DNA of 64,000 nucleotides from Metaclostridioides mangenotii (GTDB lineage: Bacteria; Bacillota; Clostridia; Peptostreptococcales; Peptostreptococcaceae): contig NZ_JAHLOF010000005.1 in NCBI RefSeq assembly GCF_018917235.1, positions 62,001 to 126,000 of the forward strand. The letters are read 5' to 3'. Positions 45,757 through 54,420 of the stretch are shown piece after piece. Numbering within the stretch: the first letter of the stretch is position 1; every line of letters begins with the position of its first letter. The notes below the pieces were generated by a model that saw only the letters and a program-made list of their open reading frames with translations, did not search any database and was not told the DNA's origin. The position numbers and the translations under genes are program-made.

Positions 45757-46252
45757 AATAACCTCTCCTCTCATTTTCGATTTTAATTCTTAATTTTTTT
45801 AAACCTTGATACAACCTCGTTTTAATTGTATTTACATTTTCATCTAAAATATTTGCTATCTCCTCTATCTTCAGATCTTCAAAAAATCTTAGGACAATGA
45901 CAATGCGATATTTTTCTGGTAGATCATCTAAATTCTTTTTTAAGTCAATATCTGCATGTTTATCATGACTTTCTAACGATTCAAGATGATCTATTTCTAA
46001 TAAGTCGCCATATTTTTTATTTTTTCTTAAAAAATCAATACTCGAGTTTACAACTATTCTATAAAACCAAGTTTTTATATACTTACTTTCTTTTAAATTT
46101 TCTACAGAATTTAATGCTTTATATATTGCATCTTGCAAAATATCCAATGCATCTTGTTCATTTCTAACATAACTGTATGCAACTCTATAAAAATTTTCAC
46201 GATTATCTATTATAAACTCTTCTACTTTTTTTCTTTTTAGAGTTTTGAACAC
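45749..46252 (-). CDS. ECF RNA polymerase sigma factor (SigV-like)
   Basis: 167 residues. Region 2 contains YSYVRNEQDALDILQDAIYKAL and KTWFYRIVVNSSIDFLR (in parts); region 4 has LDDLPEKYRIVIVLRFFEDLKIEEIA and VNTIKTRLYQGLKKLR. No region 3 or 1, as in ECF factors. GTG start at 46252 with AGAGGTC upstream. Co-transcribed with the RsiV-like anti-sigma, so it is probably a cell-envelope or lysozyme stress regulator. Confidence 0.93.
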   Translation of the reverse strand: MFKTLKRKKVEEFIIDNRENFYRVAYSYVRNEQDALDILQDAIYKALNSVENLKESKYIKTWFYRIVVNSSIDFLRKNKKYGDLLEIDHLESLESHDKHADIDLKKNLDDLPEKYRIVIVLRFFEDLKIEEIANILDENVNTIKTRLYQGLKKLRIKIENERRGYYE

Positions 46253-46553
46253 TTTTTTGACCTCTCTTTCTTAATCATTAATACAAATAATACATTCAAT
46301 TATTAGACGCTAATATTATATATAAAAGTTTTAAATTTAATAAAAAATTCACATTACAAGTATTTTTTAAGTTAATTTTCGTATTTTTTTATTAGCATAT
46401 AACTAGCCTTCAGCCTATTTTTGTATTATTTACATATCTTTACAGTAAAAAAACACTATTTTATATGTTAGTATAAATGCACAGGGTACCCCCACACTAA
46501 AGGTTACAATTTAGTAACAATTTTAGAATTTTTAAATTACGAGGTGTTTTATA
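46253..46553 (-). promoter_or_regulatory. Region upstream of the ECF operon with a possible autoregulated promoter
   Basis: Minus strand TAAAAC (46333-46328) and CGTCTA (46309-46304) are separated by 18 bp, resembling the ECF promoter TGAAAC-N16-CGTC, about 52 bp before the sigma gene. The spacing is slightly long, so this is tentative. The right half belongs to the divergent CAP gene leader (AT-rich; TTTACA and TATATG near 46439-46467). Confidence 0.35.
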
Positions 46554-47441
46554 ATGAGAAGAGATATACCAACAAAATTAAAGACTTTATTAGCTTTAGG
46601 AGTAGTAACTATAGCAACAGCTTCTAGCGCTGTTCCTGCGAGTGCATTATCTCTTGAGAATTGCGCAAATGTGAATACTAATAAGTCAGTATGCAGTAAC
46701 GCTAAATATAAATATTCAGCAAAGCCAAAGTGTTCATTAAAACCTGAACTAAAACCTTGCAAAGATAATTCTTGCACAATTAAAGATCAAGATAAGAATG
46801 ACTGCAACAATGGCTTAGGAACTAATTGCAAGCCAGGAAATAACAACGATAATGATAATAACTCAGGTAATACTACTAATCCTGGTGATAACAACGACAA
46901 TAACTCAGGTAACACTACTAATCCTGGTGATAACAACGATAATGATAATAACTCAGGTAATACTACTAATCCTGGCGATAACAACGACAATAACTCAGGT
47001 AACACTACTAATCCTGGTGATAACAACGACAATAATGCAGGATCTACTACAGGAAACTTCTCTGCTTACCAAAAAGAAGTTGTTGATTTGGTAAATGCAG
47101 AGAGATCTAAACAAGGAGTAAAACCTCTTACTCTTGACGCAGAAGTATCAAGTGTAGCTACAAAAAAATCTCAAGATATGATCGATAAAAATTATTTTGA
47201 CCACAACTCTCCAACTTATGGTTCTCCATTTGATATGTTAAAACAATTTGGAATAAGCTATAAGACTGCAGGTGAAAATATAGCAATGGGTCAAAGAAAT
47301 CCTAAAGAAGTTGTAAATTCATGGATGAACTCAGAAGGTCACAGAAAAAATATTCTAAACGGAAACTTCACTAAAATAGGCGTTGGTGTTGCACAAAACA
47401 GCAATGGTCAAATTTACTGGACACAAATGTTTATCGGATAA
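46554..47441 (+). CDS. Secreted CAP/SCP-domain protein with Asn/Asp-Gly-Thr repeat linker (YkwD-like)
   Basis: 295 residues. Signal peptide MRRDIPTKLKTLLALG to ASA (about residue 31), a Cys-rich stretch (31-95), a low-complexity linker (97-160) of NNDNNSGNTTNPGD units, and a C-terminal CAP domain (about 168-295) with EVVDLVNAERSKQGV, YFDHNSPTYGSP, AGENIAMG and SWMNSEGHRKNIL. CAP domains of this YkwD type occur on clostridial and bacillar surfaces or spores; function is unknown. GAGGTG precedes the ATG. Confidence 0.9.
   Translation: MRRDIPTKLKTLLALGVVTIATASSAVPASALSLENCANVNTNKSVCSNAKYKYSAKPKCSLKPELKPCKDNSCTIKDQDKNDCNNGLGTNCKPGNNNDNDNNSGNTTNPGDNNDNNSGNTTNPGDNNDNDNNSGNTTNPGDNNDNNSGNTTNPGDNNDNNAGSTTGNFSAYQKEVVDLVNAERSKQGVKPLTLDAEVSSVATKKSQDMIDKNYFDHNSPTYGSPFDMLKQFGISYKTAGENIAMGQRNPKEVVNSWMNSEGHRKNILNGNFTKIGVGVAQNSNGQIYWTQMFIG
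46843..47035 (+). repeat. 90-bp higher-order coding repeat in the CAP linker
   Basis: Alternating 48- and 42-bp units encoding DNNDNDNNSGNTTNPG and DNNDNNSGNTTNPG form an approximately 90-bp repeat present about twice, nearly identical at DNA level. It indicates recent duplication and likely length variation between strains. Confidence 0.8.
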
Positions 47442-47469
47442 TTTTATTTTCTCCCAACCCCAACTACAT

Positions 47470-47520
47470 AAAAACCCTTAGTATAATGGTTTAAATCATT
47501 ACTAAGGGTTTTATTTTTTT
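47470..47520 (+). terminator. Terminator after the CAP gene
   Basis: AAAACCCTTAGTAATGATTT-type stem: AAAACCCTTAGTA and TACTAAGGGTTTT with a T-rich tail. Confidence 0.75.
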
Positions 47521-47629
47521 ATTAAAACTAATATACATATCATAAATACCATTATGAAATTAGAAAAATTAATTCTAATTTTTGTATGATATATATTTTT
47601 AAACATTAAAGAAATGTAATGGAGGAGAT

Positions 47630-48601
47630 ATGAAGAAATATAAAAAAAGAATACTAATTCCCATATCTATTTTAATAATAGTTATACTTGTAGCAGGATT
47701 TTATATGGGCAATATGTTTTACAACCTAGCACTAAATCCAAACACAGATAAGTCAACAGTACTTAATGCACCTCACAATTCAATAGATAATGAAGCTGAC
47801 GTCGATTCTTCCGGAGAGAAAGAACTACTAGATAGCGAAAAATGGCTCAAAGACAGCGGGTTCAATAATCAATATATTCAATCGTACGATAATCTCAAAC
47901 TTCACTTCTACAGTATAAATAACGCTGAGAAAACAAATAAATACGCTATTATATGTCATGGGTATGGAGGTCAAGGCTCTCTTATGACTAAGTCAGCATC
48001 TCGTTTTTACGATATGGGATTTAATGTTTTACTCCCAGATGCTAGAGGACAGGGAAAAAGTGAAGGAGAGTATATTGGTATGGGCTGGCATGACCGACTT
48101 GATGTAGTTTCTTGGATTAACGATATTGTAAAAAATAATCCAAACGCCGAAATAGTTCTATATGGTGTATCTATGGGTGGTGCTACTGTAATGATGACTT
48201 CCGGTGAGGAACTACCTAAGAATGTAAAGGCTATCATAGAAGACTGTGGTTATACATCTGTATGGGATGAGTTTTCTTATCAACTAAAGGAGATTTTTAA
48301 TTTATCTTCTTTTCCTATTATGAATTTTTCATCTGCAGTAACAAAAATTCGTGCTGGATACACACTTGAAGAAGCTAGTGCTATCGATCAAGTTGCTAAG
48401 TCTAAAACACCTATGATGTTCATTCATGGTGACAATGATACTTTTGTACCTTCTTCAATGTTCAATGAAGTTTACGAAGCTGCAAATGTACCTAAAGAAA
48501 AGCTCTATGTAAAAGGTGCTGGTCATGGCGAAGCTGCAAGTGTAGCTGGAGAAATGTATTGGGAAAAGATTGAAAACTTTATTAATAAATATTTAGATTA
48601 G
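47630..48601 (+). CDS. Membrane-anchored alpha/beta hydrolase
   Basis: 323 residues. An N-terminal signal anchor (about 7-28, ILIPISILIIVILVAGFYMG in part) then a hydrolase domain: ICHGYGGQG oxyanion loop, GQGKSEGEY, nucleophile Ser in YGVSMGGATVMM, acid in IHGDNDTFVP and base His in GAGHGEAAS. This layout matches extracellular-facing FrsA/BAAT-like hydrolases such as the Bacillus YqkD group. Substrate unknown. GGAGGAG is just before the ATG. Confidence 0.87.
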   Translation: MKKYKKRILIPISILIIVILVAGFYMGNMFYNLALNPNTDKSTVLNAPHNSIDNEADVDSSGEKELLDSEKWLKDSGFNNQYIQSYDNLKLHFYSINNAEKTNKYAIICHGYGGQGSLMTKSASRFYDMGFNVLLPDARGQGKSEGEYIGMGWHDRLDVVSWINDIVKNNPNAEIVLYGVSMGGATVMMTSGEELPKNVKAIIEDCGYTSVWDEFSYQLKEIFNLSSFPIMNFSSAVTKIRAGYTLEEASAIDQVAKSKTPMMFIHGDNDTFVPSSMFNEVYEAANVPKEKLYVKGAGHGEAASVAGEMYWEKIENFINKYLD

Positions 48602-48620
48602 TTTGTTTAACTAAATTAAT

Positions 48621-48657
48621 TAAAAGGAGCATCTATTTAATAAGATGCCCCTTTTTT
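48621..48657. terminator. Bidirectional terminator
   Basis: AAAAGG(A)GCATCT and AGATGC(C)CCTTTTTT pair around ATTTAATA. Between convergent hydrolase and rhodanese genes. Confidence 0.75.
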
Positions 48658-48662
48658 AAAAA

Positions 48663-50027
48663 TTATTCTTGTACTCCTGTTTCAACCGGATTTGCTGGAT
48701 CATTACTCCAACCAATCCATCCATCACTGTATAGAGAATACTTCTCAACACCCATTACATTTGCGAAAGTCATTACTTCTGCTGCTCTCCATCCGCTCCC
48801 ACACATAAATATAAGATGTTTGTTCGTATCAATTTTTGACTTATCCCAAAGTGCCTTTATCTCGTCTGCATTTCTCATTGTGTTATCAATATTACGATAA
48901 TCTTCTAAAGTTGTAGCACTTGTACCTGAATATCCATAAACTGCTCCAGGTATACGTCCTTTTTTATCATGGTAACTGTAACCAGAGATTTTACCCTCAA
49001 ATTCCTCTTTAGTTCTGTCATCAACCAATGTATACTCTGGATTTTTTAAATGTTCTTTAAGTTCTGGTATTGTATCTATTAAATCTGGATTTGCCGGTAT
49101 AGATGAACCAAAATCTGTACCTGGAGCTTTTTTATTAGATTTAGTTTCTAATTCATATCCAGCTGAAACCCATGCATCATTACCACCATTTAAAACTCTT
49201 ACATCATTTATACCAATATATCTAAGTACAACCGCAACTCTGTAAGATGCCATTGGATCTGGACCTGTTACTATTACAGAATCATCTTTTGTAAATCCAT
49301 AATCTAAAGCAAATTTTTCAAGATCCTTATCATTTGCCAGCATCCACTCTGGTGGAGGTTCTATAGTATCTGTATTTATATGAACGCTAGTAGGAACATG
49401 TCCTTTTAAATAAGATTCTTTTTCTTCTCCCCAACTAGCTTCTACTACCTTAACATTTTTAGCATCTTTAAAAGTATTAGGCGTTTTTCCATCTACAACT
49501 TCTTTCACAACTTTTGCTGGAACTATTAATTCGTAGTTTTCATATAATTTCATTGGCAATTTATTATCATTAGCCCATTCTTTTACATCATATGTATATA
49601 TATTTTTATAACCTTTCTTTGAAAGATAATCTGCCACTTTATTTGCATCCTTACCATTAGCATCGTATAAAACTATGTTTTTGCCAGTATTAATACCTTT
49701 AGTTTTTAATGCTTCATCAAGTATCTTATCTTTGTCTTTGTTGTCTACTGAAAGCCAATTTGCAGAAAAATCAACTGCTCCGTCTATATGGCCTCCTCTT
49801 TTTTCACCATCTAATACCCAACCATTATAAGAGTCATTCAGTCTAGTATCTACCACTACCCAAGATTTATCATCTAGATTTTCTTTCAAATCTTGTGTAG
49901 TTATAGTTTTATAAGCATCTGATCCCTCGTCCTTTTTTGCTTCTTCCTTACTACAGGCAGCAAACGAAAATACCCCTATTACAAGTATTACGCCTAGCAG
50001 CAATTTTTTTGCAGATTTAATTTTCAT
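48663..50027 (-). CDS. Rhodanese-repeat lipoprotein, putative sulfurtransferase
   Basis: About 454 residues. Lipoprotein signal with lipobox FAAC (Cys25), then three rhodanese-like domains. The first (about 40-160) has VVVDTRLNDSYNGW and HIDGAVDF, with IVLYDANG at the active loop. The second (about 175-300) has EASWGEEKESYLKGHVPTSVHIN and VIVTGPDPMASYR. The third (about 325-450) has LVDDRTKEEFEG, GRIPGAVYGY and the only active-site Cys, in IFMCGSGWRAAEV. So only domain 3 looks catalytic. Start at 50027 has AGGAGG; an upstream frame to 50117 lacks support. Confidence 0.9.
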   Translation of the reverse strand: MKIKSAKKLLLGVILVIGVFSFAACSKEEAKKDEGSDAYKTITTQDLKENLDDKSWVVVDTRLNDSYNGWVLDGEKRGGHIDGAVDFSANWLSVDNKDKDKILDEALKTKGINTGKNIVLYDANGKDANKVADYLSKKGYKNIYTYDVKEWANDNKLPMKLYENYELIVPAKVVKEVVDGKTPNTFKDAKNVKVVEASWGEEKESYLKGHVPTSVHINTDTIEPPPEWMLANDKDLEKFALDYGFTKDDSVIVTGPDPMASYRVAVVLRYIGINDVRVLNGGNDAWVSAGYELETKSNKKAPGTDFGSSIPANPDLIDTIPELKEHLKNPEYTLVDDRTKEEFEGKISGYSYHDKKGRIPGAVYGYSGTSATTLEDYRNIDNTMRNADEIKALWDKSKIDTNKHLIFMCGSGWRAAEVMTFANVMGVEKYSLYSDGWIGWSNDPANPVETGVQE

Positions 50028-50190
50028 TTCTATCCTCCTATTTAAAAAATAATACAATTGCCTAAGACTATAGTAAAATAAAGTATATAAAATAGAAATA
50101 AAAATAGAAAATAACAATAATCATTCGACAAACTATTGTTATTTCATATAATATTCGACTTTATTTTTAATAATTTAATTTTATAATCAT

Positions 50191-50802
50191 TTATAAAAAA
50201 GCAATTGCCTCTTCTCTTGTCATAAAGAAATGTATCCCCTCAGTGGAATCATTCCATCGATCATCATTAAAACCACTTGGAATAACCCACTCTCCCACAC
50301 GGTACTTAAAATTACCATCGGCATAAGAAACCGCCTCATCATATGATTCTTTGTAATCAATACTCTTTATTGAAAGAACTTTTGCCTTGTTACATCTACA
50401 CGCATTATATGTAGCTGAACATCTTTTAGCATCCGCGGGTATTAATAGTTGAACAACTCTAAAGTTAAAACATTTTTTCCAACCAATAAAGGCTCCTTCT
50501 TCAGGGCAAGCCATATTATAGTACTTTGTATTCTCATCAAATACTATATCCTTAATTACTGCACCTTCTAAGTTTGCTCCAAACAAATTAGCACCTTCTA
50601 TATTAATTCCGGTCAAGTTGCAATTTCGTAAATTAGCTCCACTTAAATTAGTATTTTTAAAACTCGACCTTGAAAGATTAATATTATGAAAATCTATACC
50701 TTGTAAATCCATTTTATCAAAACAAACTTCATTAAGATCAATTGCCTCTTCATCTCTTTTTTCTAATATTGCTAGTAATTCTTCTTGAGTTATTATTCTC
50801 AT
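50191..50802 (-). CDS. Pentapeptide-repeat protein with DUF5758-like C-terminus
   Basis: About 203 residues. Residues 28-85 form pentapeptide repeats (A/S-N-L-x-x), e.g. SGANLRNCNLTGINIEGANLF in part, predicting a right-handed quadrilateral helix. The C-terminal half (YNMACPEEGAFIGWKKC onward, with KRCSATYNACRCNKA) resembles a domain often fused to pentapeptide repeats in Firmicutes and phages. Function unknown. The ATG at 50802 begins MRIITQEEL with GGAGATG about 10 bases upstream. Confidence 0.8.
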   Translation of the reverse strand: MRIITQEELLAILEKRDEEAIDLNEVCFDKMDLQGIDFHNINLSRSSFKNTNLSGANLRNCNLTGINIEGANLFGANLEGAVIKDIVFDENTKYYNMACPEEGAFIGWKKCFNFRVVQLLIPADAKRCSATYNACRCNKAKVLSIKSIDYKESYDEAVSYADGNFKYRVGEWVIPSGFNDDRWNDSTEGIHFFMTREEAIAFL

Positions 50803-50977
50803 AAAAATAAACATCTCCATATCTTATATAGATTAATTTGTATGCAAAATTTATTTAAATCTTACTGTTAGTCTTTTACTCAATTCTACCTTCTACTAAT
50901 TATATAATATCAACAATTAATTAAAGTGAATATACCTAACAATAAAATTCTGACATTTGTTTATCTACTTTATAAAA

Positions 50978-51004
50978 GAAACACCCAAAGAATTTGGATG
51001 TTTC
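50978..51004 (-). terminator. Terminator after the CW_binding_2 surface protein gene
   Basis: Minus strand GAAACATCCAAA and TTTGGGTGTTTC with TTTTAT tail, 37 bp after the stop. The rest of 50803-51040 is AT-rich and shows no gene. Confidence 0.7.
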
Positions 51005-51040
51005 TCAATTAAAGTTCATTATTGTTATAGCAATTTTTTA

Positions 51041-53743
51041 TTATCTATCTCCTATTGCTTTATTTGTCTGAGTTAATCTCTGAGATATCTTAACTGCCGT
51101 TTCGTATCTATCTTCCCCTGCTACTCTCTCTTTTTTATCTACATTTAAGTTGTTCTCTATATATTTTGATACAGAATTGTATCCCCCACCTATTAGTATA
51201 TTTTTTATTGACCATTCTGATATTTTATCTTCTGTTATATTTATAAGTTTATCAGGGGTTGTTAGCATTATTGGTGACTTGAACTTTGAAGCCAAACTAT
51301 TTATAGTTATACCATCAGGGAAGTCAGTACCATCGACTAAAATCATATCTGAAGTATTACCTGTCAATTTTCTAACCTCTGCTCCTATTAGTTCTGCTGT
51401 TTCATATCTATCTACTCCACCTAATCTCCTTATATTTGAATCACCCAGACTATTATCTACATTTTTTGATACTGAATTATAACTTCCTCCTATAGTCACA
51501 TTTTTGATTGACCACTCTTTAAATGAATCTTTTGTAGTATTAACTAGTTGATCTGGTTGAGTTATAAGAATTGGAACCCTTTTTAGAGATGCAAGTGTTG
51601 ATATTGTAATTACGTCAGGAAAGTTTGTTCCATCGACTAACATTACTTCATCTAAATTTCCTGCTAAAGATCTCACTTCAGCGCCTATTTTTACTGCTGT
51701 TTCATATCTATCTACACCTGCAACTCTTCTTACCTTGTAACCATTTAATTGCTCTATAACTTTATCTGAAACTGAGTCCGTTCCTCCTGAAATAATAACT
51801 TCACTAACACCTAATCTTTTTATTTCTTTTATAGTTTTCTCATCAATTGAATCTCTTGTAGTTAAAAGAATTGGACAATTTTTTTCATTGCCTAGTACAG
51901 TAGCAGTAAGAACATCTGTATACTTCTCTCCGCTTGCTAAGATCACAGATTGCATTGTATTTGGTGGATCAACTGTTCCTCCCCCACCGCCTCCTGTGCT
52001 ACCTCCATCTTTCTTCCATACTGCATATAGTACCAAATTTTCTGGTAAGTGTGTTATTTCTTTACCTTCTTTATATTGTACATCAGGAGATGTTGCATCT
52101 GGATTTGTTGACCACCCTAAAAAAATCTCATCGCCCTTAAGTAAATTTAAATCTTCTTTTGACTTTATTTTATTATTCGCATCTATGTAATTTACATCGT
52201 AGTATTTATTAGTATTAGTTCCCTCATAATATTTAGTACCATTATAATGAGTTAACTCAGGTAGAGTAAAAGTCCCACCATTTGCGTCGTATTTAATCCA
52301 AGATATTTCTACTGAACCAACATCTGTGTTTCCTCCAGTTCTCGGTAACTCTCTTTGGTCTTTATCATAGTTTGTGGAATCAGCAACTTCATCTGCAAGT
52401 AATTCAGGAGCAATAGGAATTGAAGGAATTACAATACGATCTTCTTCATAACCAGCTTTAATACCACTATAATTATCTACTAGGGCAACTTCTGATTTTC
52501 CAAATACATCTTCGATTGTTATATTTGACTTTGTCCCATTGTCAAATCCTATATTACCACCAAGATTATCTCCAACGTTGCTTGGTTGATCTACATTGTT
52601 ATAGTTCTCATATATCGTGGATATATTTCCCACGAATATGTTATTTTTACTATTAGAACCAGACATATTTGTTGCATAACCTGAGCCAGCTATTGCACCA
52701 CCTCTATATTTTGCCTTATTTTTTATAAAGCTATTATTCTCTAAATTAACAACTGCTTTTCTTCCTTCAAATAGGCTACCATTCGCGTAAAATTGAATTG
52801 CTCCACCATTTGATATAGTATCATCTAAACCTTGAGCTTCATTCATATAGAATGTATTATTGGCTAACTTAATACCACTAATTAAATTACTATTAGTTTG
52901 TATAAGTATAGCCCCTCCATCATCACCAGCTATATTTTTATAGAAAGTATTACCCTCTATATTTAATGTACTTCCTTGTACAATATTAAAAAATGAAAGT
53001 GCACCACCATCTGCTAATTTTATTTTGTTTACAGATGCATCTTTTACAGCTTCGTTTTCAGCGAAATATGAATTATATATATTAATTACTGCTGTACTAC
53101 TAATCATATTAAAACTTATAGCTCCTCCTTCTCCACCAAAATTACCAGTTCCTGCAACAGTAGTTTTATTTCCCTTAAAAACACAATTGTTAACTTTTAG
53201 CTTTCCCCCAAAACCTTTCGCAGCTATTGCTCCACCATCATATCCTGATCCATTACATATGTTATTCTCAAAAGTCGAATTTATTATATCTACATTTGAA
53301 GCACCACCCAATAATATAGCACCACCGCTATCAAACTTTGTACGTTCAAATATCTGAACATTATCTAATATAATCTTAGCGGTTGAATAAATATTAAAAG
53401 CCCTGGATTCAGTCGCTTGAGTAAATTTTAGATTTTTGACTATAATTGATCCATTTCCTGATCCATTAATAGTTATATTACCAGATGTGAAAACTTTATT
53501 TTCTCCATCTATTGTAATATTTGTGTCGTTTGTCTTATTGATATTAACTTTATCAAATATAAAATCATCTTTCAATTTGATAATATCTCCATCATTTGCT
53601 GAATTAACTGTATCAGCTAGTTCATCAGGTGTACTTACACCTATTTCTTCACCAGATATGTCTTTTATAAAAACTAGTGATAGTAACAGAAATAGAAACG
53701 TAATAACTAAAAAATACCTTTTTTTCGAATTGAAAATTATCAT
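51041..53743 (-). CDS. Cell-surface protein: beta-helix repeats, InlB-like repeat and three CW_binding_2 repeats
   Basis: 900 residues. Signal peptide (1-31, KKRYFLVITFLFLLLSLVFI). Residues 32-430 contain repeated GGAI(A/S), NNTF, ENNSF elements of a polymorphic-protein-like right-handed beta-helix. About 481-576 is an InlB/Listeria-Bacteroides-type repeat (ISWIKYDANGGTF, FLGWSTNPDATS, LVLYAVWKK). A GSTGGGGGG linker precedes three CW_binding_2 units (about 597-895) marked by VDRYETAV/VDRYETAEL/EDRYETAV and DGTNFPD/DGTDFPD. These bind anionic cell-wall polymer in C. difficile. AAAGGAGG precedes the ATG. Likely an adhesin or surface-layer-associated protein. Confidence 0.9.
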   Translation of the reverse strand: MIIFNSKKRYFLVITFLFLLLSLVFIKDISGEEIGVSTPDELADTVNSANDGDIIKLKDDFIFDKVNINKTNDTNITIDGENKVFTSGNITINGSGNGSIIVKNLKFTQATESRAFNIYSTAKIILDNVQIFERTKFDSGGAILLGGASNVDIINSTFENNICNGSGYDGGAIAAKGFGGKLKVNNCVFKGNKTTVAGTGNFGGEGGAISFNMISSTAVINIYNSYFAENEAVKDASVNKIKLADGGALSFFNIVQGSTLNIEGNTFYKNIAGDDGGAILIQTNSNLISGIKLANNTFYMNEAQGLDDTISNGGAIQFYANGSLFEGRKAVVNLENNSFIKNKAKYRGGAIAGSGYATNMSGSNSKNNIFVGNISTIYENYNNVDQPSNVGDNLGGNIGFDNGTKSNITIEDVFGKSEVALVDNYSGIKAGYEEDRIVIPSIPIAPELLADEVADSTNYDKDQRELPRTGGNTDVGSVEISWIKYDANGGTFTLPELTHYNGTKYYEGTNTNKYYDVNYIDANNKIKSKEDLNLLKGDEIFLGWSTNPDATSPDVQYKEGKEITHLPENLVLYAVWKKDGGSTGGGGGGTVDPPNTMQSVILASGEKYTDVLTATVLGNEKNCPILLTTRDSIDEKTIKEIKRLGVSEVIISGGTDSVSDKVIEQLNGYKVRRVAGVDRYETAVKIGAEVRSLAGNLDEVMLVDGTNFPDVITISTLASLKRVPILITQPDQLVNTTKDSFKEWSIKNVTIGGSYNSVSKNVDNSLGDSNIRRLGGVDRYETAELIGAEVRKLTGNTSDMILVDGTDFPDGITINSLASKFKSPIMLTTPDKLINITEDKISEWSIKNILIGGGYNSVSKYIENNLNVDKKERVAGEDRYETAVKISQRLTQTNKAIGDR

Positions 53744-53934
53744 AACATTTACCTCCTTTTGTGATATGCTAATATAATAAATTTAATTATAGTTAAATTA
53801 AGAATTTATGTATATTATTCCATTTATTTTTAAAATATTATAACATTAGATATTAAAAAAAGAGGTTCAATGTTGTGAATCGCTATTTTTTTGTAGTGAA
53901 TAAATTATTCCTAATACAAAGTTTGTTATAGTAT

Positions 53935-54065
53935 AGGTACTCAATCAGAGGTGATGCTAATTTATGAACCTTCATCCTAAGTTTAAAATCAATGAAGATG
54001 CATTTTCTTGCGGAGCTACGACGCAAATTCAAATTGTTTTAGAAGCTTTAGTTAAAGATAAATAG
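53935..54065 (+). pseudogene. Decayed fragment of an M20-family peptidase (middle/C-terminal part)
   Basis: Joining two plus-strand frames gives STQ-RGDANL-MNLHPKFKI then NEDAFSCGATTQ, which resembles the M20D pattern STDxGDVS...P.xHPxFKI...HT. Frame changes and early stops mean it is not a gene; the ATG at 53964 with AGAGGTGA upstream would give only 33 residues. The matching C-terminal end lies nearby on the other strand. Confidence 0.45.
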
Positions 54066-54119
54066 TAGTATATAAAACAAAAGTGAATATTTATAATTAA
54101 CTTCAATGGGTTTATATAG

Positions 54120-54157
54120 TAAAAGAAGCCGATAGCAGTTACTATCGGCTTCTTTTA
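54120..54157. terminator. Terminator-like hairpin between gene remnants
   Basis: AAAAGAAGCCGATAG and CTATCGGCTTCTTTTA pair around CAGTTA. It lies between the two oppositely oriented peptidase fragments. Confidence 0.65.
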
Positions 54158-54325
54158 TTAGTGTGGCATAACATCAGATGGAATTGCTGCTGATACATAT
54201 TTTTTTACCACCTAAAGTATTTGAATGTTCTTTGCTCATATTTTGAACTAACTCAGGGTTAGTTAAAATATCATAGGCTGTTAACGCAATTGTATAAGGA
54301 AAATCTCTCTGATATACTTACTGCT
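54158..54325 (-). pseudogene. Decayed C-terminal end of an M20-family peptidase
   Basis: Minus-strand translation gives DFPYTIALTAYDILTNPELV then QNMSKEHSNTLGGKK; after a one-base change in an A7 run it continues KYVSAAIPSDVMPH and stops at 54158. This is the typical M20D end (ALAxTAxDLLTNPEL ... YxSPIPxxVxP). An in-frame TAA upstream confirms that only a fragment remains. Confidence 0.6.
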
Positions 54326-54341
54326 GTTATGTAATAGAAAT

Positions 54342-54388
54342 AAAAAGTGTGTTTACACATAAATAGATTATATATAAACACACTTTAT
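54342..54388. terminator. Terminator after the zinc-ribbon protein gene
   Basis: AAAGTGTGTTTA (near 54345) pairs with TAAACACACTTTA around 54375-54387, just downstream of the stop at 54421 on the minus strand. Confidence 0.6.
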
Positions 54389-54420
54389 TAAAATTAATAA
54401 AAATATATTGAAATATTATT

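Noticed and set aside
53964..54065. 33-codon ORF with a good AGAGGTGA ribosome-like site
   Set aside because: Surrounding frames resemble a broken M20 peptidase; the apparent site is probably the old GlyAsp coding sequence.
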